This document shows positions 23,947-32,426 of a stretch of DNA of 44,196 nucleotides, piece by piece. Numbering within the stretch: position 1 is the stretch's first letter; the number at the start of each line of letters is the position of its first letter. Location of the stretch: positions 71,156 through 115,351 of the forward strand of contig JAGVYW010000001.1 in NCBI GenBank assembly GCA_018303075.1, written 5' to 3'. The notes under the pieces are model-generated. The model did not search any database and was not told where the DNA came from. It worked only from the letters and a program-made list of their open reading frames with translations. Both the position numbers and the translations under genes were made by a program. The stretch comes from Candidatus Woesearchaeota archaeon. GTDB lineage: Archaea > Nanobdellota > Nanobdellia > Woesearchaeales > DSVV01.

Positions 23947-24384
23947 ATGGCAGATCTAGAATCTAAAACTAATATACCTCTTCCTGAGGTACATCTCCAA
24001 GTTGATGAAGATGAGTATAGCTTTTATGTAGAGCTGCCTGTGCCTGTAAGGTTATATAGCTTAATTTTGCTAGAAAGAAGAATTTTTTCAGCTACAACAA
24101 CAATAACAAGCTATAGGGCACGTGTTTTGAAATCTGATTTTGGTTTTTTTAGTTTATTATGTCTAAATGAAACTGTTTTGCCTTGTGAAAATAAAACTTA
24201 TGGGTCCATACAGAGTTCTTTTAAAAGAGATTCTGTAAGTGGAGATTGGGAAAATTTTTCGATTGTTTCATCTCATAAAAAATATAGTTCAGGTTCTTAT
24301 GAGAAAATAGCATTAGATATGCTGCTTAAAAAAACAGAAGAATTGAGGCAGCAAGGATTTCAAGCAGAACACCAACAACCATAA
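23947..24384 (+). CDS. Uncharacterised 145-aa protein
   Basis: Not recognised. It has an acidic start (LPEVHLQVDEDE), a middle rich in beta-strand-like stretches (YSFYVELPVPVRLYSLILLERR, where two shorter strands may be joined) and a C-terminal helix-like segment IALDMLLKKTEELRQQ. There is no signal peptide or clear membrane helix. It starts at an ATG about 45 nt after the DUF5989 stop, with an AT-rich TATA-like stretch (AATATATTT) only about 20 nt upstream. It could be the last gene of the carbamoyltransferase module or an independent gene. It converges on the DUF475 gene. Confidence 0.6.
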   Translation: MADLESKTNIPLPEVHLQVDEDEYSFYVELPVPVRLYSLILLERRIFSATTTITSYRARVLKSDFGFFSLLCLNETVLPCENKTYGSIQSSFKRDSVSGDWENFSIVSSHKKYSSGSYEKIALDMLLKKTEELRQQGFQAEHQQP

Positions 24385-24436
24385 GTGGAATAAAAGCATT
24401 CTTGTTAAGCAAACCTGTTTTATGCATTCTTGAAAT

Positions 24437-25378
24437 CTATACAGCATTCTGCGCATAAGGAGTTTCTAGTTCTTTTTTAGATTTCCAGAAGAAATACGCA
24501 ATTACTATCATTGTTGAAACAGGTGTTATCCAGCTAGGAATGTGTAGACCAAAGCTTTCTGCAAGCATTATTGTTCCTAATAATAAGATTGAGTACATTG
24601 CTCCGTTCTTTAAGTATTTGTATTTCTTGACTGTTTCTAAGTGGCCAACTGTGAATCTTCGCAATACATATGCTCCTATACCATTGCCTACTAGAATCAA
24701 TGGAATTGAAAGAGTGAATGCAAATGCACCAAGAACTCCGTCAATTGAGAATGTTGTGTCAATCACTTCTAAATATAATATTTTGCTGATATCTGATTTA
24801 ACACTTTTTCCTTCAAGCAGCTTTTTTTCTTCTTCTTCTGCATTTTGTTTAAATCCATGTGTAATAAAGAATGCAGTTGAGCCTATTACAGCGGAAAATG
24901 CCATAACTGGATTTTTTTTCAATGAAAACCAAACAATAGTTGTTAAAAGAATTGAAACAACTGCATAAAACCATACTCCTTGTGCATGGAAAAACTTTTC
25001 TCCTTTTAATCCATAATTCTTATGTTCTAAGAAAAGCCAGTGGAAAAACAAGAAAATGAGAAATATAGCACCACCCATAAATAAGATTGGTGTTGATTGT
25101 TCAATTGTTTCAGCAACTTTTGGATCATTGCTGAATGTAGCTGTTAGTGAGCCAATAAAACCTAAGCTTGGATTTGTAATCCAAATAATTACCCATGGCA
25201 ATAATCCACGAACCATGATAACAGCAAACAAAAATCCCCATAATAGAAACCAGCGTCTTGCTTTTTGTCCCATTGTTGATAGAACTTCTGCATTAATAAT
25301 TGCATTGTCTAAACTGCTGATTATTTCAAACAGTGCTAAGCCAATGACAATTAGAATCATTGTAAAGATATCAACCAT
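24437..25378 (-). CDS. DUF475/TerC-superfamily integral membrane protein
   Basis: A 313-aa polytopic protein with about eight to nine hydrophobic helices. It shows the TerC-superfamily acidic pairs in membrane segments: FEIISSLDNAIINAEVL near residues 17-33, and EVIDTTFSIDGVLGAFAF near 203-220. The arrangement and length fit DUF475. TerC relatives take part in metal-ion (manganese) handling or in quality control of membrane proteins. Its role in archaea is not established. It is divergent from the GT2 gene at 25471 and is not obviously part of the glycan pathway. Confidence 0.87.
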   Translation of the reverse strand: MVDIFTMILIVIGLALFEIISSLDNAIINAEVLSTMGQKARRWFLLWGFLFAVIMVRGLLPWVIIWITNPSLGFIGSLTATFSNDPKVAETIEQSTPILFMGGAIFLIFLFFHWLFLEHKNYGLKGEKFFHAQGVWFYAVVSILLTTIVWFSLKKNPVMAFSAVIGSTAFFITHGFKQNAEEEEKKLLEGKSVKSDISKILYLEVIDTTFSIDGVLGAFAFTLSIPLILVGNGIGAYVLRRFTVGHLETVKKYKYLKNGAMYSILLLGTIMLAESFGLHIPSWITPVSTMIVIAYFFWKSKKELETPYAQNAV

Positions 25379-25401
25379 TTTTTATAAAGAATAAATATAG
25401 A

Positions 25402-25409
25402 TTTATAAA
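25402..25409 (-). promoter_or_regulatory. TATA box for the DUF475 gene
   Basis: A TTTATAAA box read on the minus strand, about 27 nt upstream of the ATG at 25378. It lies close to the divergent box at 25423-25430. Confidence 0.5.
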
Positions 25410-25422
25410 GTTATGCACAAGC

Positions 25423-25430
25423 TTTATAAA
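25423..25430 (+). promoter_or_regulatory. TATA box for the GT2 gene at 25471
   Basis: TTTATAAA about 45 nt before the ATG at 25471, which predicts a leader of about 20 nt. An AGGTG ribosome-binding site precedes the ATG. Confidence 0.5.
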
Positions 25431-25470
25431 AACACTCCTTTTCCAGAGTAATATAATAATAGGTGTTTAT

Positions 25471-26415
25471 ATGTACAAAAATCAGACAATTGCATTAGTA
25501 ATTCCAGCGTATAATGAAGAAAAACTGATCAAACCAACATTGCAGCATGTGCCTGAAAGTGTTGATAAGATTTATGTAGTTGATGATGCTTCAACAGATT
25601 GTATGGCAGATGTAGTTAAGACTTTTATGAAGAAAGATAAGAGAATTACATTGTTGCAGCATCGTAAAAATAAGGGTGTTGGTCAAGGAATTATTACAGG
25701 CTATCAACAGGCAATCAAAGATAATTATGATATTACTGTTGTTATTGGCGGTGATCATCAGATGGATCTTAAAGACTTGCCAAACTTTCTTGATCCGATT
25801 ATTGCAGGAGAAGCTGATTATACCAAAGGCAATAGGTTTCTTTATGCAGAAGGAATTCCTGATGTAATGCCATTTGCCAGGCAGTTTGGAAATTCTATAT
25901 TATCATTAATGACTAAATTAGCTTCAGGATATTACCAATTGTTTGATGCTATGGACGGGTATACTGCAATCAATCGAAAGGCATTGCTTACAGTAAATTG
26001 GAAAAAAGCATGGAAAGGCTATGGTTATCCAGCAGATTTCTTAATAAGGATGAATGCTTATGGATTAAAAGTAAAGGATGTTCCTAGAAAAGCAATTTAT
26101 TTGTCTGGTGAGAGACAATCACAGATAAAAATAATCAAGTATATGATTAAAGTTACTCCTATGATGATTCGAGGATTTTTTTGGAGATTGTGGACTAAAA
26201 ATATCTTAAGAGACTTTCATCCTCTTGTTTTCTTTTATGTAATGGGTTTAGTTGTGTTTCCAATAGGGCTTGCAATAGGATTATGGATATTGTCAAGGCT
26301 ATTAATGTCAAGAGGATTGTCAATCAATTGGGTAATTTTATGTGCTTTGCTTATCATTACAGGATTCCAATCATTGTTATTTGCAATGTTTTTTGATATG
26401 GAACAATCAAAATAA
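25471..26415 (+). CDS. GT2-family glycosyltransferase with C-terminal membrane helices
   Basis: A 314-aa protein. The N-terminal GT-A domain has ALVIPAYNEEKLI (7-19), YVVDDASTD (36-44), and a GGDHQMD block in place of the common D-x-D. The acceptor-side region reads NRFLYAEGIPDVMP and DAMDGYTAINRKAL. Two transmembrane helices (about 250-272 and 285-308) end the protein. DPM1-like GT2 enzymes transfer a sugar from a nucleotide donor to dolichyl phosphate. This one probably makes a lipid-linked monosaccharide or adds an early sugar. It is monocistronic or loosely linked to the epimerase gene after a strong hairpin. Confidence 0.9.
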   Translation: MYKNQTIALVIPAYNEEKLIKPTLQHVPESVDKIYVVDDASTDCMADVVKTFMKKDKRITLLQHRKNKGVGQGIITGYQQAIKDNYDITVVIGGDHQMDLKDLPNFLDPIIAGEADYTKGNRFLYAEGIPDVMPFARQFGNSILSLMTKLASGYYQLFDAMDGYTAINRKALLTVNWKKAWKGYGYPADFLIRMNAYGLKVKDVPRKAIYLSGERQSQIKIIKYMIKVTPMMIRGFFWRLWTKNILRDFHPLVFFYVMGLVVFPIGLAIGLWILSRLLMSRGLSINWVILCALLIITGFQSLLFAMFFDMEQSK

Positions 26416-26441
26416 TTTTTTGCTATGCAAAAAATTATTTT
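26409..26441 (+). terminator. Perfect 15-bp hairpin at the 3' end of the GT2 gene
   Basis: The arm AAAATAATTTTTTGC (26409-26423) pairs with GCAAAAAATTATTTT (26427-26441) around a 3-nt loop and ends in TTTT. It overlaps the GT2 stop codon and precedes the epimerase gene, so it may terminate or attenuate transcription. Confidence 0.55.
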
Positions 26442-26543
26442 GAGTGAAAGGAAGCGAGGGACTAAGAAATAAATAATAGGGTATAATAATAGGGCATAAG
26501 GTATATATGTGTAATAGAACATAAAGTATATGTGTGATGGACA

Positions 26544-27713
26544 ATGACTGTAGAAAATAATAATAAAGAGGTTAAACAAAAATTGAAAATAATTACTGTT
26601 GCAGGAGCACGACCAAATTTTATGAAAGTTGCTCCTTTTTTGAAGGCTTTAGAAAAAGCAAATGAATCATCAACTAATTGTGCTATTATTTCTATGCTTG
26701 TACATACTGGACAGCATTATGATATAAATATGTCAGATGTTTTCTTTAAAAATCTCCAGATAAAACAGCCAGAATATCATCTTGGTATTGGCGGCGCTGC
26801 TGTAGGAAGTATTGTTGAGCAGACAGCAAGGATTATGGTTGAGTTTGAAAAAGTATTGGTAAAAGAAAAGCCTGATCTTGTTGTTGTTGTTGGAGATGTA
26901 ACGTCTACAATTTCTTGTGCGTTAACTTCTGCAAGATATGGTGTGAAAGTAGCTCATATTGAAGCTGGATTGAGAAGTTTTGACAGGACAATGCCAGAAG
27001 AAATTAATAGAATATTAACAGATCAAATTTCAGAGCTCTTGTTTGTTACTGAAGAATCAGGTGTTAAAAACTTAAAAAATGAAGGTATTTCTGATAATAA
27101 AATATTTCTTGTTGGAAATCTTATGATTGACAGCTTGGTGCAATTTAAGGAAGTAGCAGCAAAGTCTACAATTCTGCAAGAGCTCGGTTTAGAAAAAGAA
27201 AAATATATTGCAGCAACTCTGCATAGGCCAAGCAGTGTTGATGATAAACAAACATTTGCTAACTTGCTTGATGCATTTGAAAAAATCCAGACGAAAATGA
27301 AGATTGTATTGCCATTGCATCCAAGAAGCAGAAAAAAATTGCAGGAGTTTGGATTGCAGTCAAAAGTTGAGAATATGAAAAATCTCTTGATTGTTGAGCC
27401 AATAGGATATTTTGATTTCCTTAGATTAATGATGGATGCTAAGCTTGTTATTACAGATTCAGGTGGAATACAAGAAGAAACAACTTTTCTTGGAATACCC
27501 TGTTTAACAACAAGAAATAATACAGAACGGCCATCGACAATTGAGTTAGGCACTAATGTTTTAGTTGGATTGGATAAGAATAAGCTTGTTGATGAAGCAT
27601 TGAAAGTTTTGTCAGGAAATGCTAAAAAAGGTGTTGTACCTCCTTTATGGGATGGAAAGGCAGCTGAAAGAGCTGTTAAGATTATAGTTGAATATTTGAA
27701 AATAAGATCATAG
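26544..27713 (+). CDS. wecB: UDP-N-acetylglucosamine 2-epimerase (non-hydrolysing)
   Basis: A 389-aa cytosolic enzyme converting UDP-GlcNAc to UDP-ManNAc. Key family blocks are AGARPNFMKVAPFLKAL near 19-35, LVHTGQHYD, VVVGDVTSTIS, HIEAGLRSFDRTMPEEINR, LHRPSSVDD with the catalytic His, and ITDSGGIQEETTFLGIPCLTTRNNTERP near 306-333. Full length is normal. Residues 1-13 are a polar extension. Its product could feed a ManNAc-type sugar, or the 2,3-diamino uronic acid route suggested by the Gfo/Idh and DegT pair at 38-40 kb. It is followed 21 nt later by a GT-C gene. Confidence 0.95.
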   Translation: MTVENNNKEVKQKLKIITVAGARPNFMKVAPFLKALEKANESSTNCAIISMLVHTGQHYDINMSDVFFKNLQIKQPEYHLGIGGAAVGSIVEQTARIMVEFEKVLVKEKPDLVVVVGDVTSTISCALTSARYGVKVAHIEAGLRSFDRTMPEEINRILTDQISELLFVTEESGVKNLKNEGISDNKIFLVGNLMIDSLVQFKEVAAKSTILQELGLEKEKYIAATLHRPSSVDDKQTFANLLDAFEKIQTKMKIVLPLHPRSRKKLQEFGLQSKVENMKNLLIVEPIGYFDFLRLMMDAKLVITDSGGIQEETTFLGIPCLTTRNNTERPSTIELGTNVLVGLDKNKLVDEALKVLSGNAKKGVVPPLWDGKAAERAVKIIVEYLKIRS

Positions 27714-27734
27714 CTGAAAGCTTAGGATGATATT

Positions 27735-29945
27735 ATGGTACGGCAGATAGAGCAATTAGGAAATTCTGACAAATGGATTAATCGATTTTTGTGGAAAGGA
27801 TTATGGATACTCTTATTGCCTATTGCGTTACTTTATTTATTTCTATTATTCTCAATTGGATTCAAAAGTGCAGGTTTTACTCTCTTATCTTTCATATGTA
27901 CAACAATTCTCTTTTTTCTACCTGCATATTTGACTACATTGTTCTTTTCCGGAACAATATTATTAAGAATAGTGTTAATGTTTGCATTTGCTCCAATCTA
28001 TTTGTATATAACTTTCTTTTTGTTTGATCAATTTTTTAGAATCACTAAGGTAACTATAATTGTTGCTTATCTAATATATATCTTTGTGCTGTTATTTGGA
28101 GCTTTTTTTGCAAAGAAAAAACTCTTTCCTGATGGTGCAGTTTTATTTCTCTCTGATTTTAGTTTACGATTGAGCAAACAAAAGCTGATAAAAATACTAT
28201 TTTTTCTAAGTCTTGTGCTGATATTGTGGATTGCTGTTGTTCTGCCATATTTTACACAAGATAATCTTCATTTTATGGTCTCAGCAGATATTGCAGAGCA
28301 TATAAAAGAAACAGGACATTATCCTTTTGTTACAGGAATTCATAATAGTGTTTGGGTTGTTTATTATCCGCCATTAGTGCCTTATGTGATGTCTTTTATT
28401 AATTTATTTCAGCTGTCTGAGGCAAGCATTCTTGTACTTCATTCCTTGTTGCCTTTGCTTTATTTTATTGCATTTTTATTGTTGTTGTATTATTATTGTA
28501 AAGAACATAAACTAGGGGTAATGGTTTTTTATTTTGTTTTCTTCTTATTGGTTTCATCAACTGTAATTACAAGAATATTTGTTTCACAAATAACAAATGA
28601 TATATTTACATTATTCTTTACAATGTTATTGTTATATTTCTTTAGTTCTAAAGATTTATTTAATCTAACAGAAAATAAATTCTATCTGTTGATATTATTT
28701 ATAGGATTTAGTTTTTTGATAAGATCCTATCTAGGAATAGCTGCAGTATTATTATTCTTAATAATCTTGTTTTTTCGTTGGGATGATTTTTCTATTTTCT
28801 TCAAAAATCATTCTTTTGAGATGATATGTGCTTGTGTTTTAGCTTTGTTTTTTGCTGCAAGCTGGTATGGGCATGTGTATTATACAACAGGCAATCCTTT
28901 TTATTCAATTCCAAGTAATTTTTTTAAAGTTCAATATGATGAAAATCCAGCTCTCCAAAAAGAGATTGCATTATTGGCTGAGAAATCATTGCAGTTAACA
29001 TGGCATGGGAGCATCTCTGAGAAAATAAATGGAATATTTTTTTCAAAGCTGTCTTTTGAATCTTTTCAGAGTTTTACAAAATCTTTTTTTATTTCAATGT
29101 CAAATATTGCTGCAAATCCTTTTAGTCTGCTTATTATCTTATTATTGCTTTTGTTCTTATTTGTACCATCTGTGCAAAGGAAGAATCATAGGCAATTATT
29201 TACAATAAATATTATCTTTTTTGTGCTGATATTCTTATTGTGGTTGTTTGTTAATAATTCATTGCAAAGCCCAAAATTCTTTTATCTGGCTGTGCCTAGC
29301 GTATATATATTTGCAGCATTTGGATTGTTTTTATTTCTGCAGAAGATCAATGCTGTGAAAATGTATCAGATTATAATTATATGTCTGTTTGCAGTGTTTC
29401 TAATCAATCTTGTTTATCTAGGCCTTGGTAGTCTACAACAGGATTTTTCTATATTAAAAAATCCATTTGCTTCGCAGGAAAAAGCTGCAGAGATTGAATT
29501 TAAAGAGATTCCTCTTTTTGCATCGTATATTGAATTGCAGCAAGGAGAGCAGATATTATTTTTATCAAGAGCAGAGACAACAGCAGCAGTTGCTTATTTC
29601 TTAGATGAGAAAGAGCAAATAAACAGCGAAGATAATAATAATAATAGAGAATATCTCTGGGAGTATTTATGGTATGATTCTGAAAAGGCAGTGCAGTTGC
29701 ATGGGGCAAAAACAAAGGATGCAGTCATGCAGTTTTTGCTTGATAATAATGTTAAGTACATAATAATTGCAAAAGAAAGGCTTGCTTCAGAAGTGGCAGT
29801 GTATAAAGATGCAGAGCATCCTCAACTGCTTTCTGCTCTGCTTATTGCAGAAGATAAATCATTCAAGAAAGCTACAGAGACTTCTCAATTGAATTATGGT
29901 GGTATTGGGAAGAATCTGGTGCTGTATGAAGTTATTTATAGCTGA
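27735..29945 (+). CDS. Multi-pass GT-C-type glycosyltransferase
   Basis: A 736-aa membrane protein with about 13 hydrophobic helices. The first large outer loop carries SADIAEHIKETGHYP followed by VYYPPLVPYVM, which is the GT-C pattern of an acidic residue in loop 1 with the Pro-rich segment that follows. A long C-terminal soluble part starts near residue 590. GT-C enzymes use lipid-phosphate-linked sugars on the outer face of the membrane. It may be a polymerase, a sugar-adding transferase or a ligase. It does not carry a visible STT3 WWDYG motif. An in-frame leader GGATGATATT precedes the ATG. Confidence 0.75.
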   Translation: MVRQIEQLGNSDKWINRFLWKGLWILLLPIALLYLFLLFSIGFKSAGFTLLSFICTTILFFLPAYLTTLFFSGTILLRIVLMFAFAPIYLYITFFLFDQFFRITKVTIIVAYLIYIFVLLFGAFFAKKKLFPDGAVLFLSDFSLRLSKQKLIKILFFLSLVLILWIAVVLPYFTQDNLHFMVSADIAEHIKETGHYPFVTGIHNSVWVVYYPPLVPYVMSFINLFQLSEASILVLHSLLPLLYFIAFLLLLYYYCKEHKLGVMVFYFVFFLLVSSTVITRIFVSQITNDIFTLFFTMLLLYFFSSKDLFNLTENKFYLLILFIGFSFLIRSYLGIAAVLLFLIILFFRWDDFSIFFKNHSFEMICACVLALFFAASWYGHVYYTTGNPFYSIPSNFFKVQYDENPALQKEIALLAEKSLQLTWHGSISEKINGIFFSKLSFESFQSFTKSFFISMSNIAANPFSLLIILLLLLFLFVPSVQRKNHRQLFTINIIFFVLIFLLWLFVNNSLQSPKFFYLAVPSVYIFAAFGLFLFLQKINAVKMYQIIIICLFAVFLINLVYLGLGSLQQDFSILKNPFASQEKAAEIEFKEIPLFASYIELQQGEQILFLSRAETTAAVAYFLDEKEQINSEDNNNNREYLWEYLWYDSEKAVQLHGAKTKDAVMQFLLDNNVKYIIIAKERLASEVAVYKDAEHPQLLSALLIAEDKSFKKATETSQLNYGGIGKNLVLYEVIYS

Positions 29946-29980
29946 AGTGAAAAAAAGTTAAATAATCTCTCTTAGATTCT

Positions 29981-30748
29981 TTATTCCTTCATCCTTAACA
30001 ATCTATATTTTGCAGAAAACTTGATCAGCTTTAAGATGAACTTCGGTGCTTCTCTTGCCAAGTTTATCTTGCTTTCTCCATGAATTCTGTCTTTAAAAGT
30101 AACTGGAATCTCAATTATCTTGTAACCTTTTACTTTTGTTAATATAATCATCTCAAGTAAAATTGAGTTTGTGTTTTCTCTAGTTTTGATATTTTTCCAT
30201 GCGTTTCTTGTAATAGCACGAAAATTTGCGGTGAAATCAGAAATATTAATGCCAGAAAGAAATTTGTTCATCTTATTTCCAAATCTGCTGATAAACCATT
30301 TTACATAAATCCTGAACTTCTTTTTTTCATAGTTCTTGTCTGTTCCATGTCTTCCGCCTATTACAAGATCATAGCCTTCGTTTATCTTCTCTATAAATCT
30401 GAGAATATCTTTTGTGTCAAATGATAGGTCTGAATCCATTGAAATAATAATGTCATTCTTTGCTCTATTGTACCCTTCTCTTAATGCAGCGCCAATGCCT
30501 TCTTTTTTCTTTCTGAGAATAACTTTGACATTTCTGTAGCGTTTATTCATCTCTTCTGCTGCTGCTGCTGTTCCATCAGGAGATGAGTCATCTACTACAA
30601 TTATCTCAAATCCATATTTGTTCTTCAGAAGCAAGTTTTCTATCTCTGGAATTAGAATTTCAATGTTTTTATTTTCGTTGTATGTAGGAAGAACTATTGA
30701 GATAGACTTAGAAGGTTTCTTGCTGCTTGTTTGTTTTGTTGTTTCCAT
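29981..30748 (-). CDS. GT2-family dolichyl-phosphate mannosyltransferase-like protein
   Basis: A 255-aa DPM1-like glycosyltransferase. Motifs are IVLPTYNENKNIEILIPEIE (18-37), IIVVDDSSPDGT, SMDSDLS in the D-x-D region, IGGRHGTDKNYEKKK, and GINISDFTANFRAITRNAW in the acceptor area. The C-terminus includes FKDRIHGESKIN, typical of DPM1 enzymes, followed by a short basic end and no transmembrane helix. It probably forms dolichyl-phosphate-linked sugar for the GT-C enzymes. It is divergent from the flippase at 30825. Confidence 0.9.
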   Translation of the reverse strand: METTKQTSSKKPSKSISIVLPTYNENKNIEILIPEIENLLLKNKYGFEIIVVDDSSPDGTAAAAEEMNKRYRNVKVILRKKKEGIGAALREGYNRAKNDIIISMDSDLSFDTKDILRFIEKINEGYDLVIGGRHGTDKNYEKKKFRIYVKWFISRFGNKMNKFLSGINISDFTANFRAITRNAWKNIKTRENTNSILLEMIILTKVKGYKIIEIPVTFKDRIHGESKINLAREAPKFILKLIKFSAKYRLLRMKE

Positions 30749-30773
30749 TAATTTTTATAAGAATCTCTAATGT

Positions 30774-30781
30774 TTTTTAAA
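30774..30781 (-). promoter_or_regulatory. TATA box for the DPM1-like gene
   Basis: TTTAAAAA on the minus strand about 29 nt from the ATG at 30748. Confidence 0.4.
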
Positions 30782-30795
30782 TGTTACCATAATTG

Positions 30796-30803
30796 TTATA
30801 AAC
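30796..30803 (+). promoter_or_regulatory. TATA box for the second flippase
   Basis: TTATAAAC about 26 nt upstream of the ATG at 30825, facing the divergent box at 30774. Confidence 0.45.
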
Positions 30804-30824
30804 TAGCATTTCTTTATCATAGTA

Positions 30825-32369
30825 ATGCAAGAAGAAAATAATTTGTTATCAAAGAATAAACTAGAAAAGAAAGTTCAGTCATCAGTAAGTATTATAGGGA
30901 AAGGAACTGTTTGGTTAACACTGAATCAGTTCATCTTTCTTTTTACTAGTTATATCACTTATGTTTACTTAGCTAGAAAATTAGGCGCTGAACTTTTTGG
31001 TGTGTATGGTGTTGTTATTTCTCTTGTTACTGTTGTGAGTATGGTATTAATAACAGGAACACAACAAGTTGTGGCAAAATTTGTAAGCGAGAATCCAGCA
31101 CATGCAGAATTTATTAAAAGGAAAGCATTAAAGCTGCAACTTTTATTTTCTGGAAGTATTACAATAATCTATTTTTTACTCTCTTCTGCCACTGCATATC
31201 TTTTACACGATAAGAGTTTGATACCTTTTCTTCAATTGTCAGCGTTAATTATCTTATTTCACTCTTTGTTTTCAGTATTTATGGGTTATTTTAATGGATT
31301 AAAATTGTTTAAACAGCAAGCATTGTTTACAGCGACATATCATATCGTTAGAATGATATTGACAGTTATATTTGTTATGTTAGGCTATAAAGTATTTGGT
31401 GCAATTGGAGCTTTTGTGCTGTCTTCAATACTGTTTTTTGCAGCTTGCTTATTGTTTGTTGGATTTAATAAAATTGAAACTGAAAAGAATAATGCTACAA
31501 TACAAAAAAGCGAAGCAGTGATACAGAAAGAAATTGTCACAACAAAACGTTTTATCTCTTTTTCTATTCCTATAATGCTGTATATTGTAGTTATTTATTT
31601 ATTGATGAATATTGACTTGTTTTTCTTAAAATCATTGTCTGGAGCTGCAACTGCTAATCTTTATGCGGGATATTATACTGCTGTACAAACAATTGCAAGA
31701 ATCCCCTATTTTGTTGTTGCGGCATTGCCTGTTGTGTTGTTTCCATTAGTGTCAAGCAGCAGCTTTGCGAAGAATGTCGAGAAGACTAAATATTATATTA
31801 AGCGAGGATTGCGATATACATTGCTTTTATTGCTGCCATTGACTGCTGCGATTGCTGCAACAGCAAAAGAGCTTTTGATACTGCTTTATTCTGCTGAATA
31901 TGTTGTTGGTGCAAAAGCATTGTTTGTTTTGGTTATAGGAATGATGTTTTTAGGGATATTTACTTTGTTTACTACTTATATCTCAGGTTCAAACAAACCA
32001 AAGATGTCATTTTACTTAGCTTGTATCACACTTATTCTTGCAGTTCTGCTGAATTACTTTTTAGTTCAAAAATATAGCATGATTGGTGCTGCGGTTGCGA
32101 CGGCAATTGCATTGTTTTTAGGTGTGATCATCATAGTTGTGTATGTTTATAGAGAATATGGAGTTTTGCTAGAGCTAGATTCATTTTTGCGAATATGTTA
32201 TGCAACAGTTATTATGTATATTGCTGCATCTCTTGTGCATTTTACAGGATATATGTTGCTTGTTGAGTATCTTATTCTTGGAGTTGTTTATCTGCTAGTG
32301 CTGTACTTAAGCAAAGAGATAAATGAGGAAGATGTTGGATTTGTTAAGAGATTGATTGGGTGGATGTAA
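30825..32369 (+). CDS. Second Wzx-like flippase
   Basis: A 514-aa polytopic protein with 12 to 14 hydrophobic helices. Near its start it carries YVYLARKLGAELFGVYGVV (about 47-65), the same signature as in the flippase at 769. Compared with that protein it has a longer polar N-terminus (about 25 residues) and a longer loop near residue 215. It would translocate lipid-linked glycan. Two flippases in one locus suggest two export substrates, or one flippase working on an intermediate. Confidence 0.9.
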   Translation: MQEENNLLSKNKLEKKVQSSVSIIGKGTVWLTLNQFIFLFTSYITYVYLARKLGAELFGVYGVVISLVTVVSMVLITGTQQVVAKFVSENPAHAEFIKRKALKLQLLFSGSITIIYFLLSSATAYLLHDKSLIPFLQLSALIILFHSLFSVFMGYFNGLKLFKQQALFTATYHIVRMILTVIFVMLGYKVFGAIGAFVLSSILFFAACLLFVGFNKIETEKNNATIQKSEAVIQKEIVTTKRFISFSIPIMLYIVVIYLLMNIDLFFLKSLSGAATANLYAGYYTAVQTIARIPYFVVAALPVVLFPLVSSSSFAKNVEKTKYYIKRGLRYTLLLLLPLTAAIAATAKELLILLYSAEYVVGAKALFVLVIGMMFLGIFTLFTTYISGSNKPKMSFYLACITLILAVLLNYFLVQKYSMIGAAVATAIALFLGVIIIVVYVYREYGVLLELDSFLRICYATVIMYIAASLVHFTGYMLLVEYLILGVVYLLVLYLSKEINEEDVGFVKRLIGWM

Positions 32370-32426
32370 GTCTTAGAATTTTTCATTTGTTTATAAATCT
32401 TTTCTTTAGAACCTACTACTAAGTGA

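Noticed and set aside
24540-24968. 142-aa plus-strand open frame opposite the DUF475 gene
   Set aside because: Antisense to a conserved membrane protein gene and without a recognisable family or promoter.
27023-27553. 176-aa minus-strand open frame opposite wecB
   Set aside because: It mirrors a fully conserved epimerase gene. The length results from codon bias on the other strand.
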